Source: Emydura subglobosa (Eukaryota > Chordata > Testudines > Chelidae). Taken from it: a DNA stretch of 64,000 bases. The translations under genes and the position numbers were made by a program. Positions 37,530 to 48,421 of the stretch are shown here, one piece after another. The stretch covers positions 7,734,217 through 7,798,216 of the forward strand of contig ML680053.1 in assembly GCA_007922225.1 (NCBI GenBank), in the 5' to 3' direction. Position 1 is the stretch's first letter, and every line of letters begins with the position of its first letter. Below the pieces are notes generated by a model. That model had not been told where the DNA came from, searched no databases, and saw only the letters and a list, made by a program, of their open reading frames with translations.

Positions 37530-38050
37530 TAGGTCCAATTTGGCAAATAGTTCTGGTGAAAAAAAGAAAAAAATGGAAATGTCAAAATGGTACGTTTTGA
37601 CATTTTGTTTCCATTTGGAAATGTTGTTTCATATCAACATTCTTTATGTTTTGTTTAGTCTAAATGAAATGTTTCCAGTTTTTTGTTTTTCCATGAGAAT
37701 TTTTTTTTTTTTTAAACAGTTTTGGTTTGAAATTAACCAATTCCCCCCCCACATTTTGTGGTTCCAAAAAAAACTTATTTGCTCAGCTTTAGTCATACCC
37801 TCAGCTGTGGATATTGTTACAGCTCCACCAAAGTCAATCACAATCACTACATGTCAATTGACCATATTATTATTTTTTGCAGTGCTTTTTGGAAAATGTT
37901 AATTATTTTTATGGATTTTTTTTTTTAATTAAAAATTTTCATTTTTTTCAAAATATTTTGTTTTCAATTAAAACCATTTTGAAAGGTGTTTTTAGTCTAA
38001 CAGAATGGTTTTCAGTAAAATATTTCAGTTTTTGAAAACCAAATCCCGCA
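37530..38050. repeat. AT-rich fold-back repeat
   Basis: Runs such as gtcaaaatggtacgttttga and ttttcaaaatattttgttt alternate, as at 24080 and 49270. Coding-like frames on both strands (37540-37902, 37644-37847) are low-complexity and are not genes. Confidence 0.6.
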
Positions 38051-38089
38051 GAGATTTAACCGAAAACCAATACTTTTTCTAAAACACAA

Positions 38090-38250
38090 ACAGACACATT
38101 CACACCCTTCCTGTATCCCCCAAATACCTGCTCCAGCACCCCCACAAATGCCGCTCCCAGTACACACACACCTCTACAAACACTCCCTCCACCACTCCCC
38201 AAATACCCCCTCCAGCTTCCCCTTCCCCTCACCCCACCCTCCAATGTTCT
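38090..38250. repeat. C-rich degenerate tract
   Basis: Strongly strand-biased C-rich DNA with partly repeating ccccaaata-ctccagc units. The Gly-rich minus-strand frame at 38056-38244 follows from this bias and is not a gene. Confidence 0.6.
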
Positions 38251-38254
38251 CTGG

Positions 38255-39765
38255 TTGAGAACTTGAAATATGGCAACCCTAAACCTGTACAGCTTCTAGC
38301 ACAACAGAGCCCTGATCTTTGATCGGGATTCCTACGTGCTACTGTTACATAAATAATACCACCACCTAAATTTATCCTGTTCCTTAAAAATATGTCTGAT
38401 GTGCTTCATATTTATTCCTAGGGAATGTACAGACCTGGTTTCACCTGCAAGTCATGTATTTGTATCCCTGGCACTTCCACGTGTAATTAATAATTTGATA
38501 TAAGCAGCAGCCTCTTTGTAAATGAACAAGGAGATTAGCATTCAAAATGCTGGTAGCAGTTTCAGCTAAACAGGTGCAATGAAAGCGACACTGGAACAAT
38601 TCAGAACTGAAAGCTTTGGCAGCCCCTTCAGCTGGGGTTATGGATCCTCATTTGCCGCAGTGAGTTCTACTCATCAGAGTCTATTCATTTATACCACACT
38701 AATGACACATGTTGAAGAGCTTTAAAATAATTACATGGAAACACAACAGGCAAAGTGATCTAAAAATATGCCATTACAAAGTTAATTTGTCATTTCATCT
38801 GCAGAACCTCCTAGAGATTGCTGAATAAACAGCACAGGAGGCGGGTTAAGGGGCCACAATACAGCAATGGGAAAGAGCCAAAGGAAGGGGGAAGGGAACC
38901 TGAGTCCAGTCCCTTCCCTACTCTCTGTTGGAACAGTGTGGGGGATACAAGGCTACATGAACTCCCATGAGCACAGTGGGAATCTGAGTGAGAAAAGGCC
39001 GGGAGCCGTGTCCTGTGTGCACTCCCAGCACCCTTGAACAGTTTTAATGTTCCTCTTTTATAAGACAGGTAAGTACAAGTCCCTTTTCCCCACTTACATA
39101 TGAGACTGATCAACTAGTCCGATCTCCTGTTTATCACAAACCATTAAATTGCACCCAGTTACCCCTGTATTGAGGCCAATAAACTGTGTGTGACTCTGGC
39201 AGTGATGCCATCCCTTCACACCCCCTTGTGGTGTGTCACAACAGCTCTGCCTCAGTTTCTCTTAACAGAATCTTCATCATACGTCAGTGATGGACCTGGA
39301 TTAGCCCTCTGGCCAAGTCACTAAACAGAATTCAACCCTTTCCAGGGGAGCAGAGACTCCAAATCAAAATAATCTTTGGCCAAATCAAAATAATCTTTCA
39401 CCCCTCTCTCCTTTCCTTTCAGTCAGACCTCAGCTGCAGTAGCTTGCCCAACTACAAGTTCCTGCTAACAGATCAAACTCACAGCCTGGGTTGGACCTAC
39501 TGTTCCGCAGGAAGGCCCCAGCAGACCAGTCTTCAGTCAGGTCCTGGCCACACCCAGGCTTCTCACATAACATGGGAGCTGCCAATCTGCTCTCCTTCCC
39601 GGTCGGTCCCCATCTGAGCGAGGCTCTCTCCTTTTTACCACACTCGCCCAGCCTGACCTCGGCTTTTGCAGGTGAAGCAAGGCAAGGCTGATGGAGCCCA
39701 CAGCAGCTTAATAACCCTTCTCGGCCATGTGTAGTTCACATACCTCATGGCAGTAACTAAGAGTA
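38255..39765. other. No recognised gene; short tandem duplication
   Basis: The 18-mer caaatcaaaataatcttt occurs twice near 39361-39400, about 20 bp apart. Otherwise no repeats or exons are recognised. Confidence 0.45.
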
Positions 39766-39769
39766 TTCC

Positions 39770-40030
39770 ACAGGGGCAAGCCTCCCAGCCTGGGGTTGAC
39801 AGACTTGGGCTATCAGGGTTTGCATTAGCACTCTAAAAATAGCCGTGTAGACAGCAATTGAAAGTTGCAACTCAGACTGGAGTTTGGGCTCTGAAACCCA
39901 TTCCCCCTCCAGAGGTTTCAGAGCCTGAACTGCAGCTTCTAAGCACTGTATACACAACAGCACTAGCGTGAGCTCAAGTCTGTTGAGCTGGGTTGGGAGG
40001 CTTGCTGTCGTGGGCTGTGTGGACATACCC
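39770..40030. mobile_element. MITE related to 23291 family, decayed
   Basis: The right end gctgtgtggacataccc and the mirrored gggctctgaaaccca and tttcagagcctgaac blocks match the interior of the 23291 element. The left end is degraded. Confidence 0.6.
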
Positions 40031-40111
40031 TGAAGCATAACTTGTGTTTGTCTAAAGTATATCTTCCTGAAAGGCATCCAGTCTTGTTTGAAAGCCATCA
40101 AGAGATCAAGC

Positions 40112-41639
40112 AATCATAGAATCATAGAATATTAGAGTTGGAAGGGACCTCAGGAGGTCATCTAGTCCAACCCCCTGCTCAAAGCAGGACTAACCTCAGC
40201 TATATCATCCCAACCAGGGCTTTGTCAAGCCTCAGCTTAAAAACCTGTAAGTATGGAGATTCCACCACCTCCCTAGATAACCCATTCCAATGCTTCACCA
40301 CCCTCCTAGTAAAAAACTTTTTCCTAATGTCCAACCTAGACCTCCCCCCCTGCAACTTGAGACCGTTGCTCCTTGTTCTGTCATCTGCCACCACCGAGAA
40401 CAGCCTAGCCCCATCCTCCCTGGAACCCCCTTTCAGGTAGTTAAAAGCCGCTATCAAATCCCCCCTCACTCTTGTCTTTTGCAGACTAAACAAGCCCAGT
40501 TCCCTCAGCCTCTCCTCATAAGTCCTGTGCTCCAGCCCCCTAATCATTTTGGTTGCCCTCCGCTGCACTCTCTCCAAATTGTCCACATCTTTTTTGTAGT
40601 GGGGGGCCCAAAACTGGACACAGTATTCTAAATGCGGCCTCACCAATGCCGAATAGAGGGGAATAATCACTTCCCGTGACCTGCTGGCAATGCCCCTCCT
40701 AATGCAGCCCAATATGCCATTAGCCTTCTTGACAACCAGGGCACACTGCTGACTCATATCCAGCTTTTTATCCACCATTACCCCCAGGTCCTTTTCTGCA
40801 GAGCTGCTGCCCAGCTCGTCGGTCCCCAGTCTATAGCTGTGCATGGGATTCTTCCTTCCTAAGTGGAGGACTCTGCACTTGTCCTTGTTGAACCTCATTA
40901 GATTTCTTTTGGCCCAACCCTCCAGTTTGTTTAGGTCACTCTGTATCCTATCCCTACCCTCCAGGGTATCTACCACTCCCCCCAGCTTAGTGTCGTCCGC
41001 AAACTTGCTGAGGGTGCAATCTACCCCATCTTCCAGATCATTAATAAAGATGTTGAACAAAACCGGCCCCAGGACAGACCCCTGGGGAACTCCACTTGTG
41101 ACCGGTTGCCAGCTAGACATGGAGCCATTGATCACTACACGTTGAGCCCTATGCTCTAGCCAGTTCTCTATCCATTTTATAGTCCATTCATCCAACCCAT
41201 ACTTCTTTAACTTGCTGATAAGAATACTGTGCGAGACAGTATCAAAAGCTTTGCTAAAGTCAAGGTATATCACATCCACCGCCTTCCCTACATCCACAGA
41301 GCCAGTCACCTCATCATAGAAAGCAATCAGGTTGGTCAGGCATGACTTTCCCTTGGTGAATCCATGTTGACTGTTCCTGATCACCTTCCTCTCCTCCAAG
41401 TGCCTTAAAATGGATTCCTTAAGGACCTGCTCCATGATTTTTCCAGGGATTGAGGTGAGGCTGACCGGTCTGTAGTTCCCTGGATCCTCTTTCCTCCCTT
41501 TTTTGAAGATGGGCACTATATTTGCTTTTTTCCAGTCCTCAGGGACCTCCCCCTGTTGCCACGAGCTTTCAAAGATAATAGCCAACGGCTCTGAAATCAC
41601 CTCAGCCAACTCCCTCAGCACTTGGTAAACCGGGCGCAA
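40112..41639 (-). mobile_element. Relatively young 5'-truncated CR1 LINE
   Basis: The element begins at its 3' end with a repeat of the form aatcatagaatcatagaa, the inverted ATTCTATG tail of CR1. Then come the 3' UTR and the uninterrupted RT frame up to 41639. The 5' part of ORF2 (including the endonuclease) and ORF1 are absent, as is usual for CR1 insertions. It sits between older, diverged CR1 pieces. Confidence 0.95.
40200..41639 (-). CDS. CR1 LINE ORF2 reverse transcriptase, partial
   Basis: The 479-residue open frame encodes the reverse transcriptase and C-terminal region of CR1 ORF2, which copies the LINE RNA at the target site. Visible motifs are [13 protein letters not shown] (about residues 55-67), [10 protein letters not shown] (91-100), DFSKAFD with the first catalytic Asp (127-133), [10 protein letters not shown] (183-192) and FADD with the catalytic Asp pair (213-216). 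CR1 and its relatives commonly have FADD where other RTs have YxDD. The C-terminus is [12 protein letters not shown], then WNGLSREVV, ending VGMI. The apurinic endonuclease domain and ORF1 are missing, so the first ATG is only the first in the truncated frame. No frameshift or stop lies in the frame, which marks a younger insertion than its neighbours. It cannot mobilise itself. Confidence 0.93.
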   Translation of the reverse strand: MRPVYQVLRELAEVISEPLAIIFESSWQQGEVPEDWKKANIVPIFKKGRKEDPGNYRPVSLTSIPGKIMEQVLKESILRHLEERKVIRNSQHGFTKGKSCLTNLIAFYDEVTGSVDVGKAVDVIYLDFSKAFDTVSHSILISKLKKYGLDEWTIKWIENWLEHRAQRVVINGSMSSWQPVTSGVPQGSVLGPVLFNIFINDLEDGVDCTLSKFADDTKLGGVVDTLEGRDRIQSDLNKLEGWAKRNLMRFNKDKCRVLHLGRKNPMHSYRLGTDELGSSSAEKDLGVMVDKKLDMSQQCALVVKKANGILGCIRRGIASRSREVIIPLYSALVRPHLEYCVQFWAPHYKKDVDNLERVQRRATKMIRGLEHRTYEERLRELGLFSLQKTRVRGDLIAAFNYLKGGSREDGARLFSVVADDRTRSNGLKLQGGRSRLDIRKKFFTRRVVKHWNGLSREVVESPYLQVFKLRLDKALVGMI

Positions 41640-41960
41640 GCAAACAATATGAGTTTGAATACAGCTAAATGTAAATGTAGATATCTAGGAACAAAGTATG
41701 TAGGGCATACTTACAGGATGGGAAGCAGTAACTCTGAAAAAGATTTGGGGGTCGTGGTGGATAATCAGATGACTATGAGCTCCCAGTGTGATGCTGGGGC
41801 CAAAACAGCTAATGGGATCTGGAGTGCACAAACAGAGGAATATTGAGTAGGAGTAGAGAAGTTATTTTACCTCTGTATTTGGCACTGGTGCGACCTCTGC
41901 TGGAATATTATGTCCATTTCTGGTGCCCACAATGGAGGAAGGAGAGAGGGTTCAAAGAAG
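41640..41960 (+). pseudogene. Old CR1 LINE fragment, opposite orientation
   Basis: The plus-strand frame 41622-41846 carries [22 protein letters not shown] and SEKDLGVVVDNQMTMSSQC, which is the same RT region found as [11 protein letters not shown] and [14 protein letters not shown] in the intact copy. It is more diverged and belongs to another CR1 subfamily. Confidence 0.85.
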
Positions 41961-41964
41961 ATAT

Positions 41965-42760
41965 ACTGGTAGTTCCACTTCCCTTAGTACTTTGTTCCAA
42001 TGGATAATCACCCTCACTGAGCCTTATTTCTAATTTGAATTTGTCTGGCTTCAATTTCCAGCTGTTGGTTCTTGTTAGGCCTTCTCTGCTAGATTGAAGA
42101 GCCCTTTAGTACTCAGTATTTTCACCTCATGAAGGGATTTATAAATGGCAATTAAGTCACTTCTCAATCTTGTTTCTGATAAACTAAATAGATTGAACTT
42201 TTTAAGTCTCTCACTGCCTGGCATTTTTTACAGCTTTTTATTAATTCTGTAGCTCATTTCTGCATTCACTTTACAACAACCTTTTAAAAAATGTGGACAC
42301 CAGAAGCATATGCAGTATGCCAGTACTGGTCTCACCAATGCTGTATACAGAGGTGAAATCATCTGTCTACACCTACTTGCTATTTCCCTGTTTATACATC
42401 CAATGATCACATTGGCCTTTTCTGGTCACATCAGGAACTCATGTTCAGTTGCTTTTCTGCTATTACCCGTAAATCATTTTCAGAGTCATTGCTTTCCAGG
42501 ATACAGTCCCCCATTCTGTAAGTATGGCCTGATCTCCTTGGTCCTATATGCACAGCTTTGCATTTGGCTGTTTGAAAACACAACTGGTTTGAATGAGCCC
42601 AGCTTACCAAGGGATTCAGACCATTACTGATGACTGCCCTTTCCTCGTCATTATTTACCACTCTTCCAATCTTTGCTTCTTCTGCCAAATTTATCAGGAC
42701 TCATTTGTAATCATTTCTAGATCATTGATGAAAATGTTGAATAGTATCAAACCCAGTATC
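41965..42760 (-). pseudogene. Old CR1 LINE fragment
   Basis: The minus-strand frame at 42228-42410 has CINREIASRCRQM and SPLYTALVRPVLAYCICFW, and 42431-42688 has SNDSENDLRVIAEKQLNMSS. These correspond to CR1 RT segments in the order expected for minus sense. Several stops and shifts break the frame. Confidence 0.85.
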
Positions 42761-43130
42761 GATCCTTGCAAAACTCCCACTAAAAACATCCCCATCCAAT
42801 GACGATTCCCCACCGAGGATTATGGTTCTGAGATCTGTCAGTTCGTAATTCATTAACGTGTGTCCTACTGAAAATAATGAATAATAGTGGTGGGAGCATA
42901 CCCCACCCCTCACTTCATGCCAATGGACAGTAGCTTTAGACTCCACTCTGGGCTCCATAAGAAGTTGCCAACAGGGATTACTGGGAAATTTATTAAATCA
43001 GCACATCGGATGATCATGATATTCCTTTAAGTCTTTATAATCTATACATTTCACAGACACTCTCCTCCATCTCCTCTCTCAGAAAATGTGTCCACTTCCT
43101 GGCTCTACATCCCAGCAGTGAAGGTGCCCC

Positions 43131-43520
43131 ATAGAATTATAGAAACTCAGGGCTGAAAGGATGACTTCTTGTGGTCAAGTCCAGCCCCTGCCATCACCCC
43201 CAATTAAACCTAGACTATCCCTGACAGGTGTTTTTTCCACCTGTTCTTAAATTCTTCCAATGATTCCATAACCTCCCTTGGAAGCCTATTCCAGTGCTTA
43301 ACTGTTCTTATAGTTAAAGTTTGTCCTAATATCCAACCTAAATCTCCCTTGCTGTACTTTGAGCCCATTATTTCTTGTCCTACCTTCAATGGACATGGAG
43401 AACAATTGATGAACATACTCTTTATAACAGCCCTTAACATATTTGAAGATTGTTATTAGGTCCCCCCTGAGTTTTCCTTTCTCAATGCCCAGGTTTTTTT
43501 AACCTATTCTCATAGGTCAG
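43131..43520 (-). pseudogene. Old CR1 LINE 3' part
   Basis: The left end catagaattatagaaactc is a decayed CR1 tail. The minus-strand frame at 43210-43440 ends with VKHWNRLPREVMES and then a basic segment, matching the [15 protein letters not shown] block of the intact copy. It is a separate, older insertion. Confidence 0.88.
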
Positions 43521-43526
43521 GTTTTC

Positions 43527-43835
43527 TGAACATAAGGACAGTCATATTGGGTCAGACCAATGGTCCATTTATTCCAGCATCTGGTCTTCTGACAGTGGCC
43601 AATGCCAGGTGCTTCAGGGGGAATGAACAGAGCAGGCAATCTAGGGATCCATCCCCTGTGGTCCAGTTCCAGATTTTGAGAATCAGAGGCTAGGAACTCC
43701 CAGGTCATGGCGTTGCATCCCTGACCATGGTGGCAAATAACCATTGATGGACCTATCCTCCATGAAATTATCTAATTCTTTTTTGAATCCCATTATAGTT
43801 ATAGTCACACCATCCCCTGGCACCAAGCTCTACAG
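43527..43835 (-). repeat. CR1-like LINE 3' tail
   Basis: The plus-strand text cataaggacagtcatattgg then gtcagaccaatggtccat matches the tail family at 4443 and (inverted) 4690. On minus it ends a coding-like segment with a Phe-Lys-Lys-Glu-Leu block. The frame is not open. Confidence 0.75.
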
Positions 43836-43849
43836 GTTGACTGTACTTT

Positions 43850-43930
43850 CCTGACAAAAGTTTTGGTTTCAAAAAATAGGCATTTTCTGATGAAAATACA
43901 TTTTGTAAAAAAATTCCCAATCAGCTGTAA
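43850..43930. repeat. AT-rich dispersed repeat fragment
   Basis: The gacaaaagttttggtttc block and terminal cagctgtaatg fit the AT-rich family of 12065 and 24080. Confidence 0.45.
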
Positions 43931-44270
43931 TGCCACAGATAATGGTGAAAGCAGAGCAGTGAGGTAGATTGCAGGGTCAAGGAGACATTCAGCAAGAGCA
44001 GGGCAATATGGCTCAGGGATGTCTAGGGACAACTGTGCAATTTATGGCTAGAAAACCTCCTTACTGCTTCTGGGTGAGCACATTGAACTTTGATAGCTAT
44101 TAAAGACTCATAGTAGAGGTGTTGGAAATCCATTAATATTACCATTCATTTCTCTTTGCCAGTCTACTCTTCCTCCAGTGGTTCTGGCTGATCCAAAGAC
44201 CACTGAAGTCAACTAAAAAACTTAAATTAGCTTCAGTGGGTTTTATAAGAATAAAAGAGTCTGCCTTTTA

Positions 44271-44535
44271 GGACTTGTTTACATGGAGACATTCAGGAAA
44301 ATTAATCTGAATTAACTAAAGGTGTGAATTTAAAATTAGTTAAACTGTATTAAAACCCAGTGTGCACATTCTCATTCAGAATTAAAGTGGCCTTAATTGG
44401 GTTTAAACTAAACTGAATTAAGGCCATTTTAATTCTGAATGAGAATATCCACACGGGTTTAATGCAGTTTGTATAAATTCACACCATTAGTTAACTCAGA
44501 TGAATTTCCCTGAGTAGCCCCATGTAGAAGAGACC
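44271..44535. mobile_element. Long-TIR palindromic MITE
   Basis: The ends ggacttgtttacatgg and ccatgtagaagagacc are inverted copies, and pairing continues for roughly 50 bp (left aactaaaggtgtgaattt, right mirrored near 44480). The centre contains mirrored ctcattcagaattaaagtgg and ttttaattctgaatgagaat. The flanks are tta and ttg, close to a TTA duplication. No transposase is present. Confidence 0.8.
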
Positions 44536-44539
44536 TTGA

Positions 44540-45670
44540 AGTAACAAAGGAATGCAATGTTCTAATATGCACTCAAACTCTATAGCTCCTGTCTTCTTTT
44601 CAAATCCTTTGTAACTTCCTACTTGACACAGAATTCCAAAAATATTTTTCTAAAAGTGCCTCTTTTCTTCAGAGGTATTTAAAAGTTAAACATTTTAATT
44701 TTTCCCAACCATTTCTAAAAAAGTCCCAAAGGGGCAGATGATCTTTTAATTAATTTTAAAATGGAAAAATTCCTGTGTAAAATATATGAGGGTGCGTGCG
44801 TAATCAATATTTGCTTTTAATCTGAGGAAGAAATTCACTGAGGGTTTAACATTTTGGCTGCTTTTGGAGAGCAATATGTCTCCTGAATAAAGGTCTATGA
44901 TTAAGGATTTAACTATTAGTGATTGACCCTCTGTCAGGAGAAAAAAATAAGAAATTGTGCTGGACAAATTATACCTGACCTACTTTAAATCTATATTGTT
45001 TACAATCTGAAACCAGCGAAGACTGTCCCTGTGGCTGCTGGACCTGAAGTGCAGCTGAATTTTGCTGTCATTTCAGAAACTTACTCTGTTATAAAACATA
45101 CTAACGCTTATTTATTTTCCCTCTGAGAAGGCAGCAAGGAACTGTGGCTCTTATGTTTCACACTTTAATGACTCATGAAGCATTATAATCCCTTCCTTGG
45201 TCTTCAAAAGGAAATATGTACATGCAGTGTTTTAATGGAGAAAAATCATAAGAGAATTTGAGGGAGGGGGGCAACTATTTTGAATATCCTCCCAGAAAAA
45301 TCAAAGGAAAAAGAGCCATTCCAGATTCTAAGGATCATTAGAAGCTGTCATGGTGGGAGAGTAGATTGAAAGCAACAGGTCTCCCTCAACCAATATTTTT
45401 TAAAAACACTCTATTACAATACAAGGCAACTTTATTATGTGTACCATTTGCCCTATAGGTGCTAGCTAGACTCAGCCGGTGTAAGGCACCACAGCTTCCT
45501 TGATGTCACTGTACAGTGAGACAGGGTCACGGCTCTTTTCTCAGACGAACTGGAAACACCTCCTTGGAATCATTAGTGGTGAAATCAGCTGTAGCCACTG
45601 CCCTACTTGCTTTCCACAGCACTGGCAGATAAAGGACACCTGAACTACTGTGGCTGTCCTACTGGGTGTT
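44540..45670. other. No recognised gene; unassigned DNA
   Basis: AT-rich sequence without recognised repeats or motifs. The frame at 44746-44967 (minus) is not supported as a gene. Confidence 0.45.
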
Positions 45671-45674
45671 TGCT

Positions 45675-46070
45675 GACATTATTATTTTTATTATGGTGAT
45701 GCCTAGAGTCCTCCTATCAGGCATCATGGTCCTGTTGTGCTAAGTACTGCACACAAATATGCACCAAAATGATGGCCACTGCTCCAAAGAGTGTATAATC
45801 TAAATATGTGGTGGACAACAAATGGATACAAGAGGAGTACTGGAAGACATTGTGATGATTTTGACTAGCATAATAAGCAGTGGTCACACTGCACCAGCTG
45901 CCTAACCATTGCTGAGGGTTTGTAGGCATTGCAAAAGAGGTGAGTTTTAAAGAAAGCTTTGGAAAAAGATAATGTAGTGGCTTTTTCAGATTTTTACCAG
46001 GAGGTGCTTTCACGCATAAAGGTTGGCATGGGTGAAAGAGCATAGGTGCTTGTGGGGGAGGCGGGAGGAA
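45675..46070 (-). repeat. Dispersed repeat (LINE/SINE tail, unclassified)
   Basis: The tract begins with an attatt-rich end and reads cctgttgtgctaagtactgc, gctccaaagagtgtataatc, then ctgcctaaccattgctg. This order matches a repeat common in turtles and crocodilians whose class I do not know with certainty. A frame at 45717-46043 (minus) is incidental. Confidence 0.6.
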
Positions 46071-46521
46071 CTCTTCTTTGGTATTCTTAGAAATCTATTG
46101 CCCTGTTCAACTACTGACAACTTGAGACTGCACTTTTGGTGAACACTGTAACAGTTTGAAATAAGCAGATCTAGGAAAGTCAATTTTCATATAATAGAAT
46201 GACACTTAATAGGCATGAATATTACCTGTATAATCTACTAAAAATGCCTGCTATAATTATTAGGTTTCCAAGTCAATAAGTCTAGGAAAAAATGTGTATC
46301 TTTTTATAAAGAAGAATCAATATTTTTGTGCTGTGAGGTCTCAGAGGTTAATTAGAAAGTGAAAGGAACAATAAGTAAGTCTTTTTGTATGAGAAGATGT
46401 TATTGTTTTTCACAGGCAATATTTAGCAATGTCTCTCAAGCTAGCTTGTTTAAAGATCACATCTGTGACTAACAGAAATGTAAGTGCCAGAAACAATCTC
46501 AGGAAAATAGGAGAGCTAACT

Positions 46522-46750
46522 ATTTGGGGATAAGAAGGAACTGCAGCAGTCAAAAACATGGACTTGGTGCAAATTTATAGAAAAATGAAGGAGGCTAAGA
46601 AAAGAAATGCTTAAAATCATGTTTTCTTTCCGATGTTATTTCTGCCCATTTTAATTTAAGGAAATGACTTTATTTGTGATATGAAAATTAAAGAAAAGCT
46701 GGCTGTATGATATTTTTAGGTGTAGGTAATTTAATATTTCTATAATTAAC
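46522..46750. repeat. Source of a split direct duplication
   Basis: The two ends of this tract, 46522-46554 and 46690-46750, are repeated joined together at 47592-47682, with the middle 135 bp left out. Confidence 0.85.
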
Positions 46751-47158
46751 ATTATGTGACAGTCTCACCAAACGCTAGTTAAAATTGTGTGTGCTGCTGT
46801 AAATAAAATGGGATGGAACACTTCAGAGAGAAAATGTATCTAAGGAAAAATAGGAGATAGAACCAAATCCTCATGAGTGTTAGTACTGATAGCCTAAAGC
46901 CATAACACCTGGGGCTATGATCTTATTCAGTCTCATAAAACAAGTAAGGGCAGGCTTGATCAATACTCAGACAGGACATGCACATGGTAAACCCAGATGC
47001 TGCAAATAGTGTTGCTGGTAGTTCAATAGCTGGCACTTTTCTTCGCTCTGAAGCATTTAAGCAATGATGAGCCTTGGTCATAGACATCACTTTGCTCCTG
47101 TGGGTTTTGCCTTCTGATGAGTTGTAAAACCAAGGTCATGACCACTTGTGGTCATTTA

Positions 47159-47420
47159 GGTTTTGTCTACACTTACCCGGCGATTTGGCGGCAGTCGACA
47201 GGAGTTATGCGAGTTACGCAAGCTATGCAAAGTAGCTTGGTAACTCCCGTCAACCGCTGTGCTTCACTTCTGCACACCATGTTCACTGCACTGCGCCGAC
47301 GGGAACTGTGTCGACGCAGTGCTATGCCACTTGAGGGGATGGATTAACAGCGTCGACTTCTAGCGACAGATAAGTCGATCTGACAGTGGCGACTTTGCCA
47401 CCATCAGTGTAGATGTACCC
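47159..47420. mobile_element. MITE with TTA/TA flanks
   Basis: The ends ggttttgtctacact and agtgtagatgtaccc are inverted copies. The flanks are tta before and taa after, so either TA or a TTA-like duplication is possible. Interior palindromes include the gtcgacaggagtta and taactcccgtcaac pair. The plus frame at 47117-47347 is incidental. Confidence 0.8.
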
Positions 47421-47591
47421 TAAGGAGGAAGTGGCAGGACAGCAGCAGAATGAACCCCAATAACCTGCCCAAATTCCAACTAGTTAATTATTTTAGCTAC
47501 CTACAATTCTTCAGGCCATTTCAACAGAGAAAGTATCCTTTTTCATGGCCTTTTTTAAATAGTTGTTTAATGTTGCTGTATACTGCTAATA

Positions 47592-47682
47592 ATTTGGGGA
47601 TAAGAAAGAACCGCAGCAGTCAAAGAAAAGCTGGCTGTAAGATATGTTTAGATGTAGGTAATTTAATATTTCTATAGTTAAC
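47592..47682. repeat. Shortened duplicate of 46522-46750
   Basis: The string aatttggggataagaaagaa followed by ccgcagcagtcaaa and aagctggctgtaagatatg copies both edges of the 46522-46750 tract about 1 kb away, with substitutions. The junction falls in a caaag/aaag microhomology. Confidence 0.85.
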
Positions 47683-47689
47683 TCCATTC

Positions 47690-48421
47690 CTCTCTCAGTT
47701 CCCCACACATGTTTCTGTAAAGTGCTTTGTAGTCCTTCTGGTTTAAATGATTTATATTACCTCCTCTAAAACAACAAGCTGTGCCTAAACCCAAGTTCGC
47801 TGCACCTCTGTGACGTACCCAGGTACACTCCAGACAAGTCAGTTGCTGTGTCACCTCTAACCTAGGGTGCACTTTGCACTGTTTTTCTGCTGTAGCCCCC
47901 AGTCCTAAACTGCTCACAAACAGCTCTAGCATGTAAGGCACTCCCAGCTATGTGTGTGTGTGCGCTGCAACCAGCCACACCTAAGTACCTACCAGCCTTG
48001 TTACACAGTAGGTGACCCCAACACACTCCCAATCTTATATTTCCCCACATAAATGTACATCATGTACTGCCCAGCCACCTCCTGGGCAATACAAACTTAT
48101 ATAAAGGTTGTCATTTTATTAATATATATGACATGCACAAAGCTTGTTACCCCAAACAGTTCTGTTCAAACACACTTGTTTAGATAAACCAGTACAATAA
48201 GTTTACTAACTACAGAGAGATCGATTTTATGTGAATGCAAGTAATTAGGCATTAAAGTCAGAAATGGTTACAAGAAAAATAAAGCTAAAATGCAACTAGA
48301 GCCTAATTTAACAAACTATGTTAAATTCAAAGCAAAGTTTTTCTCACTGAATGCTCTTAACAGTTTTTACTGGCCAAACTCCTTTTGAAAATTGGATTTA
48401 GACTGCTAAATCATTTAGATA
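47690..48421. mobile_element. Retroelement-like DNA hosting the solo LTR at 48422
   Basis: The tract carries a tgtgacgtacccaggtacac block near 47810 and an aataagtttactaactacag block near 48199. The latter recurs at 21369 and, in diverged form, at 55262. It looks like an LTR or internal part of an ERV-type repeat. The solo LTR at 48422-48982 interrupts it. Edges are approximate. Confidence 0.4.

Noticed and set aside
37540..37902. 120-residue Phe-rich frame resembling a membrane protein
   Set aside because: It is a translation of the T-rich fold-back repeat; hydrophobicity is due to TTT/TTC runs.
41640..41960. Twin-priming inversion of the young CR1
   Set aside because: The plus-sense piece covers the same RT region as the intact copy and belongs to a more diverged subfamily. 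Twin priming inverts, but does not duplicate, one transcript.
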